From contig NZ_FNJN01000002.1 in NCBI RefSeq assembly GCF_900104345.1, forward strand, positions 579,953 through 643,952: 64,000 nucleotides of DNA, written 5' to 3'. Below, in pieces: positions 50,377 through 59,942 of the stretch; the stretch's first letter is position 1, and each line of letters opens with the position of its first letter. A model generated the notes under the pieces. It made no database searches and was not told the DNA's origin. It worked only from the letters and a program-made list of their open reading frames with translations. Source of the DNA: Microbacterium testaceum StLB037 (lineage in GTDB: Bacteria > Actinomycetota > Actinomycetes > Actinomycetales > Microbacteriaceae). A program made the position numbers and the translations under genes.

Positions 50377-51903
50377 TCAGCCCAGCAGCGGCACCGCGCC
50401 CACGAGCACGCCCACCGCGAGCATGACGAGCGAGACGACCGTCGCGCGCCACAGCACCTTCTTGTGGTGGTCGCCGAGGTTGACCCCGGCGAGCGAGACG
50501 AGCAGCAGGATCGCGGGGACCAGCGGGCTCTGCAGGTGCACCGGCTGGCCGGTGATCGAGGCGCGGGCCATCTCGACGGGGGCGATGCCGTAGTTCGCCG
50601 CGCTCTCGGCGAGCACCGGGAGGATGCCGAAGTAGAACGCGTCGTTCGACATGAAGAACGTGAACGGGATCGACAGCACACCGGTGATGACGGCGAGGAA
50701 CGGCCCCATCGACGAGGGGATGACCTGGGTGATCCAGTCGGCCATGGCGGTGACCATGCCCGTACCGTTGAGCACGCCGACCAGCACACCGGCCGCGAGC
50801 ACCATCGACACGACCCCGACGATGCTGGGCGCGTGGGCGACGATCTCGTCGGCCTGCGAGCGCAGCTTCGGGAAGTTGACCACGAGCGCGATCGCGGCGC
50901 CGACCATGAAGACGAAGGCCAGCGGGAAGAGGTCCATCACCAGCAGCACCATGACCGCGGCCGTGAGCGCGAGGTTGAACCAGATCAGCTTGGGGCGCAG
51001 CGTCGCGCGGTTGGGGTCGAGCATCGTGTCGGCCATCGCGGTGTCGGCGGTGTCGACCAGTTGCGCGGCGGCCACGGCGTCGCGTCCGCCGCGGACGGTG
51101 ACGATGTTGCCGGTGCGCAGCGACGCCACCGCGCCGGGCTTCGGCTCAGCGCCGCGGAAGATCTTGGGGGCGCCGAGCCGACCGAAGCCTCCGGTGCCGT
51201 CGATCTTGGCGGTGTCGACGGATCCGGCCAGACGCTTGCGCTCGGACAGCCCGAGGAACCAGGCGAAGGCGAGAGAGACGACCAGGCCCGCGAGGAGCGA
51301 GGGGATCATCGGCACGAACACGTCGGTGGGCTGAAGGCCCAGGGCGGTCGCGGCGCGAACGGTTGGGCCACCCCACGGGACGATGTTCATCGTGCCGTTC
51401 ATGAGGCCCGCGACGCAGGTGAGCACGACGGGGCTCATGCCCAGGCGCAGGTAGAGGGGGAGCATCGCTGAGGTCGTGATGATGAAGGTGGTCGAGCCGT
51501 CACCGTCGAGCGAGACCGCGCCCGCGAGGATCGCCGTGCCGAGCACGATCTTGGCCGGGTCGTTCCCGAGGACACGCGTGATCACGCGGATCAGCGGGTC
51601 GAACAGGCCGACGTCGATCATGATGCCGAAGTACATGATCGCGAACATCAGCAGCGCCGCCGTCGGCGCCATCTTGCTGATCGCGTCAATCACCATGTCC
51701 CCGAGACCGAGGCCCGCGCCGGCGATGAGGCCGAACACGGTGGGGACGACGATCAGGGCGACCATCGGGGTCAAGCGCCGCGTCATGATGAGGGCCATGA
51801 ACGACAGGACCATGAGGAAGCCGAGGGCCACGAGCACCCCGTCGGCGGGCGTGTAGGCCACCGGGTACTCGGCCGCTTCGGCCGCAAGGATCAGGGGGGT
51901 CAT
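50377..51903 (-). CDS. Citrate-type transporter (CitMHS family)
   Basis: Membrane transporter of 508 residues with about twelve spans, of the family that imports divalent-metal-citrate with protons. Typical segments: ADGVLVALGFLMVLSFMALIMTRRLTPM, AALLMFAIMYFGIMIDVGLFDPLI, GAVSLDGDGSTTFIITTSAMLPLYLRLGMSPVVL, MNGTMNIVPWGGPTVRAA, FFMSNDAFYFGILPVLAESA. ATG 51903 (MTPLILAAE). Divergent from a CitA/CitB-type sensor-regulator pair, which should control it in response to citrate or another di- or tricarboxylate. Confidence 0.92.
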   Translation of the reverse strand: MTPLILAAEAAEYPVAYTPADGVLVALGFLMVLSFMALIMTRRLTPMVALIVVPTVFGLIAGAGLGLGDMVIDAISKMAPTAALLMFAIMYFGIMIDVGLFDPLIRVITRVLGNDPAKIVLGTAILAGAVSLDGDGSTTFIITTSAMLPLYLRLGMSPVVLTCVAGLMNGTMNIVPWGGPTVRAATALGLQPTDVFVPMIPSLLAGLVVSLAFAWFLGLSERKRLAGSVDTAKIDGTGGFGRLGAPKIFRGAEPKPGAVASLRTGNIVTVRGGRDAVAAAQLVDTADTAMADTMLDPNRATLRPKLIWFNLALTAAVMVLLVMDLFPLAFVFMVGAAIALVVNFPKLRSQADEIVAHAPSIVGVVSMVLAAGVLVGVLNGTGMVTAMADWITQVIPSSMGPFLAVITGVLSIPFTFFMSNDAFYFGILPVLAESAANYGIAPVEMARASITGQPVHLQSPLVPAILLLVSLAGVNLGDHHKKVLWRATVVSLVMLAVGVLVGAVPLLG

Positions 51904-52071
51904 CGCGACTCCTTCGTCGTGGATGCCGGCACGGGGCGCGCCGTCGATTCGGTGACACTACGGATGCGGGGTGCTCGGCCGCGCGCTTGCTCGCATTGCG
52001 GGGCGTTATGCGCGTACCGTGTGTTCTGCGCATTTCGCGCACGATGATGTCGCGGAGCGGAGGAGGTGCAC

Positions 52072-53703
52072 ATGAGGTTCGCCACGCGCATGCTTCTCGT
52101 GCAGATCGCCACCCAGCTCGTGGTCGTGGCCGTCTGCACCGCCGTCTTCGCGTGGCTCGGCGTGCAGCAGCTCAAGGCCGAGGCGGATTCCTCGGCCCTC
52201 AACATCGCCCGCTCCGTGGCCGAGGCGCCCGAGGTGCGCGGGCGCGTGGCGCAATATTCGGCCGATCCCGGCACTCCGGATGCCGCGGGCCTCCGCGGCG
52301 GTGAGCTTCAGCAGTACGCGGCCGACGTGACCGCCCGCACGCAGGGCTTGTTCGTCGTGATCACCGACGACCACGGCATCCGTCTCGCGCACCCCGATCC
52401 GGACCGGTTGGGCGAGGTGGTCAGCACGAGCTTCGCCGACGCGCTCGCCGGGCGCGAGGTCGTGACGTGGGAGACGGGGACGCTCGGCGAATCGGCCCGC
52501 GCCAAAGTGCCGGTGTATCCGCCCGGCGGGGGAGCGCCCGTGGGCGAGGTGAGCGTGGGCTTCGAGCGCGCGAGCGTGTTCGACGACCTCCCGGCCCTCA
52601 TCGGTGGGATCGCGGTCGCCGTGGCGCTCGCCGCGGCGATCGGGGCCGTGGTCGCCCTGCTGATGCGCCGCCGACTCGAGCGACTGACCCTCGGCGTCCA
52701 GCCCGAAGAGCTGGTGTCGCTCGTGCAGACGCAGACCGCCGTTCTCGAGAGCGCCGACGAGGGAGTGCTCGCCCTCGACGACGCCGACGTCGTGCGCGTG
52801 TGCACGCCCTCCGCCGAGCGGCTCCTCGGGATCACGGATGCCGTGGGCCACCGCCTCGACGAGCTGGGCCTCCCGACGGCCGTCGTCGACGCTCTGTCGG
52901 GATCGGGTTCGTCGAGCGGCCTCCCGTTGGGTGATCGCGTGGTCTTCCTCGACGTGCGTCCGGTGCGCCGCGGAACGCGCACGCTCGGCCGGGTGGCGAC
53001 GCTGCGCGACCGCACCGACGTCATCGCCCTGTCGGGCCGTCTCGACAGCGTCCGCGCCATGGGCGATGCCCTGCGGGTGCAGCGCCACGAGAACGCCAAC
53101 CGCCTGCACGCCGCGGTGGGTCTTCTCGACGCCGGCCGCACCGACGAAGCGCGAGCGTTTCTCGCCGACCTCGTCGACCGCGGGTCGGTGGACTGGGCCG
53201 TGCCCGGCATCGAACTCGTCGGCGACCCCATGCTGCAGTCGTTCCTCGGTGCCAAGGCGCTGTCGGCGCGCGAGCGCGGCGTCGCCCTGCGCGTGGCCGA
53301 CGACACGTTCTCGACCGCCTCGATCGACGACGTCGAAGACGTGGTCGCCGTGCTCGGCAACCTCATCGACAATGCCGTGACGGCCGCGGCGTCCGCTCCC
53401 GAACCCCGCGGGGTCGAGGTGAGCGTGCTCGACGACGCCGACGCGGTCGTGCTGACGGTGGCCGACACGGGTCCCGGCATCGCCGACGTCGAGGCGATCT
53501 TCGCGCCGCGCGAGCGCGGAGATGATCCGGATGCCGTGCACGGACTCGGCATCGGACTCCCGCTCTCGCGCGAGTTCGCGCGGCGCCGGGGCGGCGAGGT
53601 GTGGGTGGTCGACGCGGGCGGCGGCGACCACGGCGCGGTGGTGGCGGCTCGGCTGCCGGGCGTGGGAGGCGGGACGAGCGAGCGAGAGGGAACGAGCGAG
53701 TGA
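52072..53703 (+). CDS. Sensor histidine kinase, CitA/DcuS type
   Basis: Membrane sensor of 543 residues. Order: membrane helix (about 8-28), extracytoplasmic PAS-like ligand domain (about 35-175, containing TRTQGLFVVITDDHGIRLAHPDPDRLGEVVS-like segment), second helix (about 180-205), cytoplasmic PAS (about 220-330), H-box with His339 in VQRHENANRLHAAVGLL, and the ATP domain (N-box NLIDNAVTAA, DTGPGI, GLGIGLPLSRE). The QRHE-N-LH H-box is the CitA/DcuS hallmark. ATG 52072 follows GGAGG. Overlaps the regulator gene by 4 bp. Confidence 0.92.
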   Translation: MRFATRMLLVQIATQLVVVAVCTAVFAWLGVQQLKAEADSSALNIARSVAEAPEVRGRVAQYSADPGTPDAAGLRGGELQQYAADVTARTQGLFVVITDDHGIRLAHPDPDRLGEVVSTSFADALAGREVVTWETGTLGESARAKVPVYPPGGGAPVGEVSVGFERASVFDDLPALIGGIAVAVALAAAIGAVVALLMRRRLERLTLGVQPEELVSLVQTQTAVLESADEGVLALDDADVVRVCTPSAERLLGITDAVGHRLDELGLPTAVVDALSGSGSSSGLPLGDRVVFLDVRPVRRGTRTLGRVATLRDRTDVIALSGRLDSVRAMGDALRVQRHENANRLHAAVGLLDAGRTDEARAFLADLVDRGSVDWAVPGIELVGDPMLQSFLGAKALSARERGVALRVADDTFSTASIDDVEDVVAVLGNLIDNAVTAAASAPEPRGVEVSVLDDADAVVLTVADTGPGIADVEAIFAPRERGDDPDAVHGLGIGLPLSREFARRRGGEVWVVDAGGGDHGAVVAARLPGVGGGTSEREGTSE

Positions 53704-54350
53704 ACGGCATCCGGGTTCTGGTCGTCGACGACGACTTCCGCGTGGCGGGACTGCACCGCGACGCGGTGGCGGCGCGGCCGGGCTTCGTCGCGCTCGAGCC
53801 CGCGCGCACCGTGGGTGAGGCGCGCGCCGCGGTCGCCGCGCACGCGCCCGACCTCGTGCTGGCCGACGTGTACCTGCCCGACGGTGACGGCATCGAGCTC
53901 GTGCGCTCGCTCGACGTCGACGCGTTCGTGCTGTCGGCGGCGACGGATGCCGCGACCGTGCGCCGCGCGTTCTCGGCCGGTGCGCTGGCCTATCTCGTCA
54001 AGCCGTTCGATACGCGGGTGCTCGCCGAGCGCCTCGACCGCTTCGCCCGATACCGCAATCTGCTGTCGAGTTCGCGTCCGCTCTCGCAGGACGACATCGA
54101 CCGAGCGGCCGCCGCGATGCGGGGCGAGCGCGACGGACCCTCGCTCGCGCGCTCGGCGACCGAGCAGACCGTCCTGGCCGCCCTCGGCGCCCACGAGGCG
54201 TCGGCGTCCGAGGTGGCCGAGCGGATCGGGGTCTCGCGTGCGACCGCGCAGCGCCACCTCACCGCTCTCGCCGAGCGCGGGCTCGTGCAGGTGAGCCTGC
54301 GGTACGGGTCGACCGGCCGCCCCGAGCACCGCTTCCGCGCCGGCGCCTGA
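53700..54350 (+). CDS. Response regulator, CitB/DcuR type
   Basis: Regulator of 216 residues: receiver domain (1-120) with acidic pocket Asp10-12, phosphorylated Asp56 in LVLADVYLPDGDGIEL and Lys in YLVKPFD, followed by a helix-turn-helix (about 160-215: ASEVAERIGVSRATAQRHLTALAERGLV). GTG 53700 overlaps the kinase stop (GTGA). Partner of the kinase at 52072; target is presumably the divergent CitMHS transporter gene, whose 168 bp shared upstream gap is available for binding. Confidence 0.93.
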   Translation: MNGIRVLVVDDDFRVAGLHRDAVAARPGFVALEPARTVGEARAAVAAHAPDLVLADVYLPDGDGIELVRSLDVDAFVLSAATDAATVRRAFSAGALAYLVKPFDTRVLAERLDRFARYRNLLSSSRPLSQDDIDRAAAAMRGERDGPSLARSATEQTVLAALGAHEASASEVAERIGVSRATAQRHLTALAERGLVQVSLRYGSTGRPEHRFRAGA

Positions 54351-54353
54351 GGC

Positions 54354-55640
54354 TCAGCCCTCCAGCACCGCCCACCCGCGCGGGCCGAGCTCGACCCGCC
54401 CGTCGGCGAGGGTGCCGTCACCGGTGACGATCGTGCGCGCGTCGGCGGCCGGCACCGACACCGGCTCGTCGCCGATGTTCAGCGCGACCACCACCGCGTC
54501 GTCTCCCACGGCGGTACGCAGCACGATCGCGGCGTTGGCCACCTCGACCACGTCGGTGTGCGCCCGCCACAGCCACGGCTTGCGGCGGCGCAGCGCAATG
54601 AGCGCCCGGTGCGCCTCGAGGATCCGCTCGTCGACGTCTCCGACCTCCGCGGCGGATGCCGGGAACTCCGGCCGCACCGCGTCGTCGCCGCCCTCGCGCT
54701 CTTCCTTCACCCCGGTCCACCCGAACTCGTCGCCGGCGTAGACCGACGGGGTCCCCGCGACGGTGAAGAGCACGGCGAGGGCGTGCGGCACAAGATCGGC
54801 CCCGATGGCCGAGGCGATGCGGGTGACGTCGTGGTTGCCGACGAAGGTCTGCGGGGCGAAGGTCGCGAGCAGTTCGTCGTGCCGCTCGATCGCGTGGCTC
54901 AGCTCGAAGAGGTTGCCGTCGGCGATGCCGTGCCAGATGCCCTGCCACAGCTCGTACTGCGTCAGCGAGTCCATCGTCGAGGCGCGCACGATCGCGGGTC
55001 CGTCCCCGTGGATGACCTCGCCGACGAACCACGCCTCCGGGAATCTCTCGCGCACGCGCGGCAGCACCTCGGCCCAGAACTCGGTCGGCATCGCGTACGC
55101 GGCATCCAGTCGCCACCCGTCTATCCCGCGCTCGAGCCAGTGGCACATGACGTCGACCACGAGGTCGGCGACCGCCGGCGACGAGTGGTCGAGGGCGACG
55201 AGCGCGCCGTGCCCCTCGAACACCTCGGCCTCGAGCGTTCCGTCGACCCAGCGCCCGCGGAACAGCTGCGGTCCGTCCTCCGACGCGTCACGGAAGGCGG
55301 GGTGCGCCCGCCCGACGTGGTTGAACACCCCGTCGAGCAGCACCCGGATGCCGCGCTCCCGCGCCCCCGCGAGGAGGCGATCGAAATCTCCGTCGTCGCC
55401 GAGGCGCGGGTCGATGCGCAGGTGGTCGACGGTGTCGTAGCCGTGGGTCTCCGACGCGAACACCGGTCCGAGCAGCAGCCCGTTCAGGCCGAGCCCGATG
55501 ACGTGGTCCAGCCACGGCTCGAGCCTGTCCAGGCGGTGTTCGATCTCGGCATCCGGCCCCTCGCCGTCGCGGATCGGTGCGCCGACGAAGCCGAGCGGGT
55601 AGACGTGCCACCACATGACGTGTTCGGGCCACCCAGCCAT
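54354..55640 (-). CDS. GH13 alpha-amylase family glycosidase
   Basis: Cytoplasmic alpha-glucan-active enzyme of 428 residues (no signal peptide). Catalytic residues: nucleophile Asp179 in GIDGWRLDAAY, acid/base Glu208 in WFVGEVIHGD, and transition-state Asp271 in FVGNHDVTRI; also VLLDGVFNHVGR. Short, without N-terminal extra domains; a small C-terminal beta domain ends GPRGWAVLEG. Probably a maltodextrin-acting hydrolase or transferase. Convergent with the response regulator gene (3 bp gap). Substrate unknown. Confidence 0.92.
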   Translation of the reverse strand: MAGWPEHVMWWHVYPLGFVGAPIRDGEGPDAEIEHRLDRLEPWLDHVIGLGLNGLLLGPVFASETHGYDTVDHLRIDPRLGDDGDFDRLLAGARERGIRVLLDGVFNHVGRAHPAFRDASEDGPQLFRGRWVDGTLEAEVFEGHGALVALDHSSPAVADLVVDVMCHWLERGIDGWRLDAAYAMPTEFWAEVLPRVRERFPEAWFVGEVIHGDGPAIVRASTMDSLTQYELWQGIWHGIADGNLFELSHAIERHDELLATFAPQTFVGNHDVTRIASAIGADLVPHALAVLFTVAGTPSVYAGDEFGWTGVKEEREGGDDAVRPEFPASAAEVGDVDERILEAHRALIALRRRKPWLWRAHTDVVEVANAAIVLRTAVGDDAVVVALNIGDEPVSVPAADARTIVTGDGTLADGRVELGPRGWAVLEG

Positions 55641-55819
55641 GGGGTCTCCACCTGTCCGGGGATCGGACCGGACCCCTCGACGCTATCCGTCCGCGCGATT
55701 CGCGCCGCGGGGGTTGTCCTGTCGCTCCGGATGCCGTGCTCGAGCGCGCTCATCGGCGCCCACAGCTCCGTCGAGCGTGCCCCGCTGGCTCCGTCGTGCG
55801 TGTTGCCCCTCGACAGGCC

Positions 55820-56632
55820 TCAGCGCACCCGCACCCAGCCGTCGCCGCGCCGCTCGATCGCCCCGGCCGCCGCGAACGCGTCGAGCCACCCGCCCATCGG
55901 CCACGACCCCCACCGTTCGTGGAAGGTCGCCCCGTTGCGCAGGATGTCGTCGAGGTGCTGCCAGGGCGGAGAAGACACCGGATGCCACTGGTGAAAGGCG
56001 TCCGCACCCCCCACCCACCGCATCTCGACGTCGGCTTCGCGCGCGGTCCAGGCGAGGTCGGTGTCTTCGGCGCCGTATCCCTCGTAGCCGGGGTGGAAGC
56101 CGCCGATGCGGTTCCAGGTCGAGGCGGTGACCGCGAACGACAGCGACCAGAACAGGTCGTATTCGTCGCGTGACGCGGCGCGGGTCCCACCCGCGGGAAG
56201 GGCGGGGCGGGCGCGGTGCGGTCGGACGAGGAAGGGCAGATCGGATGCCGTTTCCGGGCGCTGCACGCTCGAGAGGTACGTCACCGCTCCGCAGAGCACG
56301 GCGTCGGGGTGCGCCAGCGCGGCTGCCCGGTAGGCGGGGAGCAGCCCCGCGCCGGGAAGGCAGTCGACGTCGAGGAAGACCAGCAGTTCCGCTCCCGCTC
56401 CGAGGGCGGCGGCAGCGGCGCGGTTCCGCCCCTCGCCCACGCGCAGACCGTGCGGCCCCGGCGGCACATGGAGCGTGAGGGTTTCGGCATCCGGGGCGTC
56501 CTCCGGGGGCGTCTCGTCGAGCCACGCCTCGACGCGCACGATCTCGCCGGCGACCTCCGCGAGGGTGCGTCGCTGCCGCTCGAGGTGCTCTCGGCGTGCG
56601 GCCGAGGCGACCGTGATGACGGCGGTCCTCAC
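55820..56632 (-). CDS. Glycosyltransferase with galactosyltransferase-type C-terminal block
   Basis: GT-A type transferase of 270 residues. Visible: N-terminal TAVITVASAARREHLERQRRTL, DxD-type metal motif in LVFLDVDCLPGAGL, and a GYEGYGAEDTDLAWTAREADVEMRWVGGADAFHQWHP block like the Glyco_transf_7C domain of galactosyltransferases. GTG 56632 overlaps the stop of the upstream gene by 4 bp. Last gene of the leftward half of the glycan cluster. Sugar and acceptor unknown. Confidence 0.85.
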   Translation of the reverse strand: MRTAVITVASAARREHLERQRRTLAEVAGEIVRVEAWLDETPPEDAPDAETLTLHVPPGPHGLRVGEGRNRAAAAALGAGAELLVFLDVDCLPGAGLLPAYRAAALAHPDAVLCGAVTYLSSVQRPETASDLPFLVRPHRARPALPAGGTRAASRDEYDLFWSLSFAVTASTWNRIGGFHPGYEGYGAEDTDLAWTAREADVEMRWVGGADAFHQWHPVSSPPWQHLDDILRNGATFHERWGSWPMGGWLDAFAAAGAIERRGDGWVRVR

Positions 56633-57633
56633 GGGAGGACCGCCTCGACCGCCGCAGCCATGCGGCGCGCGCCGCCTGCGACTTGCCATCGCGACCAGTC
56701 CGGCGCGTCGCGGGCGGCTCGTTCGACGAGGTCGACGAGGTCGGCGGGGGCGATTCCCGCCGCCGCCCGCCGAGCGAGACCCCAGCGTTCGAGGGCCTCG
56801 GCCGTGTGGTGCTGCTCGTCGAAGGGGCGCTCCTGCGAGATCACGACGGTGCGGGCGCCGGATGCCGCGAGATCGGCGACGCTGTTCTGCCCCGCGGCGC
56901 TGACCACGACCGTGCTGCGGGTCAGGAGCGGCCACGGATCGTCGATGCGCGACGCGGCGTCGTGACCGACGGTGGTGACCTCCCATCCGCGATCGCGCAG
57001 GAGCGAGACGACCTCGTGACGGGCGTCGTCGTCGAGCATCCGGCCGAGCAGCAGCACGCTCCGCTCGTCGCGCGGGCCGTCGACGTCGCGCCCGTCGAAG
57101 CGCGAGATCCCGCCCGTCCACATGACGCGGTCGGAGTGCTCCGACAGTGCCGGGGTCGCCACGGCCCCGTGCGCCCACGGAGCGACGATGCGATCGGCGA
57201 GGGAGTAGGCGAGGGCGTGCGGGGCATCGGTGCGCGCGCCCGGCTGGGTCACGGCGATCGTGCGCAGCCCCAGGAGGCGCGCGAACGCGACCACCTCGGC
57301 GCTCACATCGATGACGAACGCCCGCAGGTCCCGCGCGGCGGCAGTGGTGGCGATGGCCGCCAGGCGGGCGCGGTGCCCGGGGTGGTCGTGCGGGGCCCAG
57401 TGCAGGGCGCCCCGCGCGGTCGGCTCGGCGTCACGCGGGTCGACGGTGGTGCCGTCCGCGGATTCGAAGGGATCGGCGTCCGGGGGCAGATCGATCCATT
57501 CGATGTCGGCGGGCAGCCCCGCGGGCCGCGGCATCGACGAGAACGCCACGACCGGCTCCCGCAGGTGCGGCGCCACGGCGAGGAACCGCGAGAGGTGGCC
57601 GAATCCGTGGTGGTGGATGTACCAGCCGATCAC
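56629..57633 (-). CDS. MurG-like glycosyltransferase
   Basis: GT-B type transferase of 334 residues. N-terminal glycine-rich loop VIGWYIHHHGFGHLSRFLAVAPHL recalls the MurG/UDP-sugar transferases; the C-terminal donor-binding half has VVVSAAGQNSVADLAASGARTVVISQERPFDEQHHTAEAL. GTG 57633 overlaps the previous stop; GTG 57636 is the alternative. Coupled on both sides to other transferases, so it adds one sugar in a shared surface-glycan pathway. Confidence 0.82.
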   Translation of the reverse strand: MIGWYIHHHGFGHLSRFLAVAPHLREPVVAFSSMPRPAGLPADIEWIDLPPDADPFESADGTTVDPRDAEPTARGALHWAPHDHPGHRARLAAIATTAAARDLRAFVIDVSAEVVAFARLLGLRTIAVTQPGARTDAPHALAYSLADRIVAPWAHGAVATPALSEHSDRVMWTGGISRFDGRDVDGPRDERSVLLLGRMLDDDARHEVVSLLRDRGWEVTTVGHDAASRIDDPWPLLTRSTVVVSAAGQNSVADLAASGARTVVISQERPFDEQHHTAEALERWGLARRAAAGIAPADLVDLVERAARDAPDWSRWQVAGGARRMAAAVEAVLP

Positions 57634-58766
57634 CACGACACCGCCGGCATCCGGCGGGCGGGAACCGGCTGCGCGCTGTGGGCGAGAACGCGTTCGACCT
57701 CGCGGTATCGCTGAACGAGCGAGTGCTGGCGGATGGTCGCGCGCCGCGTCCACACGCGGGTGAGGGGTTCGCGCGCACCGGTCTCGGCCAGCTGCGTGGC
57801 GGCCTTGGCGAGAGCGACGACGTCTCCGGGCATGACCGTGGTGGTTCCCGGGATCCCGGCCACCACCTCGGATACCCCGCCGATGTCGAACGCGGCGACG
57901 GGCGTTCCGGTGGCGAGGGCCTCGACGATGACGAGGCCGAACGGCTCCTCCCACATCGGGGTGACGAGAGCAACCGCCGACGATCCCACGAGGCGGCACA
58001 GGTCGGGCTGTCGCAGAGGGCCGACGTACCGCGCGTGCGCGCCGAGGCGCGGCACGATCTCCTGCTCGAAATAGTCCACGTCGCCGATACGGCCCGCCAG
58101 AACGATGTGCGCGCCCGCCTCGCGGGCGGCCTCGATGGCGAGGTGCGGGGCCTTCTCGGGCACGACGCGCCCCGACCACACCCACGATCGTCCGCCGTCG
58201 CCGCGGGTCCACTGTTCGGTGTCGACGCCGTTGGGGAAGACGAACGCGTCGACGCCCTCGACTGACCAGGCACGGGCGGTGGCCTGGCTCACCGCGACGA
58301 AGCGGTGGGAGCTGTCGCGCACCTCCGCGGCCGCTTCGAGCAGCGGCTCGAGCGGAGGGGTGTGGAGGGTCGTGACGACGGGGATGTCGGCCTCGACGCT
58401 CCACCGGATGGGGGCCGGGTGGAGGCTGTGGTTGTCGACGACGTCGAAGAGGTGGCGGTCGGCGACCAAGCGGTCGCGCGCGGCGTCGAAGGCGGCGTCA
58501 ACGGCGGCGGCGTACCCCGTTGGGTAGTCGGTGTCCGAGGCATCCTCGGGGCGGGTCCACTCGGGCGTCGGCAGGCGGAACTCGTCCGTGTCGCCGAGGA
58601 AGTCCGAGCCGTCGGCGGCGCACAGGGTCACATCGTGACCGCGGGCCCGCAGCCAGCGCACGCGGTCCCAGACGGCCGCTTCGAGGCCGCCGGCGTGCGG
58701 CTGGCGAAGCGCGTAGCGCGAGGGGGCCACGACGAGCACGCGCAGGGGGCGTTGGTCGCGCATCAT
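57630..58766 (-). CDS. Glycosyltransferase family 4
   Basis: GT-B retaining transferase of 378 residues. N-terminal acceptor half starts RVLVVAPSRYALRQPHAGGLEAAVWDRVRWLRARGHDV; donor half has FVFPNGVDTEQW, SWVWSGRVVPEKAPHLAIEAAREAG, and EEPFGLVIVEALATGTPVAAFDIGGVSEVV (EX7E). ATG 58766 overlaps the upstream gene stop (ATGA). Family firm, donor unknown. Confidence 0.9.
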   Translation of the reverse strand: MMRDQRPLRVLVVAPSRYALRQPHAGGLEAAVWDRVRWLRARGHDVTLCAADGSDFLGDTDEFRLPTPEWTRPEDASDTDYPTGYAAAVDAAFDAARDRLVADRHLFDVVDNHSLHPAPIRWSVEADIPVVTTLHTPPLEPLLEAAAEVRDSSHRFVAVSQATARAWSVEGVDAFVFPNGVDTEQWTRGDGGRSWVWSGRVVPEKAPHLAIEAAREAGAHIVLAGRIGDVDYFEQEIVPRLGAHARYVGPLRQPDLCRLVGSSAVALVTPMWEEPFGLVIVEALATGTPVAAFDIGGVSEVVAGIPGTTTVMPGDVVALAKAATQLAETGAREPLTRVWTRRATIRQHSLVQRYREVERVLAHSAQPVPARRMPAVSW

Positions 58767-59911
58767 GCCGCGAGCTCCCGTGCGAGGACTCTGCGGTAGA
58801 CCTCGACGTGCGCGTGGCGCACGTGTTCGAGCTCGCGGAGGCGTTCGGTTCGTCGGCGCTCGATCTCGGCCGTGCGTCGGCGCGAGCCGGGCACCGACCA
58901 GGCGGGACTTGTGGCGTCGATGACGGCGCGCTCGAGCGAAAGCGGTTCGCCGAGGTCGAAGGTGTGGAAGTCGGTCGGATGCTGAGCCGCCATGTGCCCC
59001 ACACGGGTCCCGACCACCGGCACGGCCAGGTCGTAGCAGAGTTCGGCCCAGCCCGACTGGGTGCCGTGGCGATAGGGGAGCAGGCACGCGTCGAGATCCG
59101 CGAGCCAGGCGGCGAGTTCGTCGTCGTCCTGCCGGGGCCCTCTCTCGATGCGTACGCCGTCGCATCCCTCGGCGAGGAGGACGATGGATGCCGCGGCCTC
59201 CTCGTCGCGGACGCGCTCGTTCATGCGGACGACGCCTTCGATCCGCGCGCCCTGCGCCCGCAGGTCCGCGATCGCGCGCACGAGTGTCGCCGTGGTCGCG
59301 ACGCCGTCGATGTTGGGCCGGAGGTCTCGCAGATGGACGCCGACGCGCACGGTGTCGTGGGCGGTGCCCGCCGGTCGCTCCGCCTCCCCCAGCAGTGTGG
59401 GGTGGGCGACCACGGTGGCTGTGCGCCCGGTGATCGCGGCCACCTCGTCGGCAGCGGAAGCCGTCAAGGTGATCAGCTCGTCGGCGGCGTGCGCCAGCAC
59501 CGCGAGACCGGCCCGGTGGGCGTCCTGCGACGACAGCTGCGGGTTCTCGAGGTCGTGCACCGTGTAGACCAGCGGCTTGCCCAGACGCTCGAGTGCGGCG
59601 ACGGTGAGCGCGAGCTCGTCCGCGGTGTAGGACTCGATTCCGAAGTGGACGTGCACGAGGTCGAACTCCGCTGCGTGGGCTTCGAGCCATTCGGGGAGCA
59701 GGACCTGGGGCGGCCACCACTGACCGGCGGGCACGCCGGGCGGGGGCGGGTCGGCGAGGAGCCTGACGCCGGCGGGGTCCGCGACGGCGGTGACGTACGG
59801 ATGGGCCGAGGGAACGGCGGCGACCCGGACCAGGGGGACGGTGGTGGCGACGATCTTCTCCTCCTCGGAGCGTTGCGTGCGTAGGGATGCGCGTACCGCA
59901 TCACCAGGCAC
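58763..59911 (-). CDS. Glycosyltransferase (GT-B type), first gene of the leftward glycan operon
   Basis: GT-B type transferase of about 382 residues: FDLVHVHFGIESYTADELALTVAALERLGKPLVYTVHDLENPQ, then VRVGVHLRDLRPNIDGV and LLPYRHGTQSGWAELCYDLAVPVVGTRVG. The start is uncertain. GTG 59911 is used here; ATG 59968/59971 would overlap the divergent WcbI gene. The conserved part begins only at IVATTVPLVRVAA, where GAGGAGGAG lies 3-8 nt before an ATC codon near 59854. It overlaps the next gene by 4 bp. Confidence 0.78.
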   Translation of the reverse strand: MPGDAVRASLRTQRSEEEKIVATTVPLVRVAAVPSAHPYVTAVADPAGVRLLADPPPPGVPAGQWWPPQVLLPEWLEAHAAEFDLVHVHFGIESYTADELALTVAALERLGKPLVYTVHDLENPQLSSQDAHRAGLAVLAHAADELITLTASAADEVAAITGRTATVVAHPTLLGEAERPAGTAHDTVRVGVHLRDLRPNIDGVATTATLVRAIADLRAQGARIEGVVRMNERVRDEEAAASIVLLAEGCDGVRIERGPRQDDDELAAWLADLDACLLPYRHGTQSGWAELCYDLAVPVVGTRVGHMAAQHPTDFHTFDLGEPLSLERAVIDATSPAWSVPGSRRRTAEIERRRTERLRELEHVRHAHVEVYRRVLARELAA

Positions 59912-59942
59912 ATCGCAATGCAACGGGGCGGTTGTGACGACA

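Noticed and set aside
45533..50452. Open frame of 1639 codons on the minus strand
   Set aside because: It mirrors the GH43 gene in a G+C-rich sequence, has repetitive Arg/Val/Asp composition, no ribosome site and no recognisable domain.
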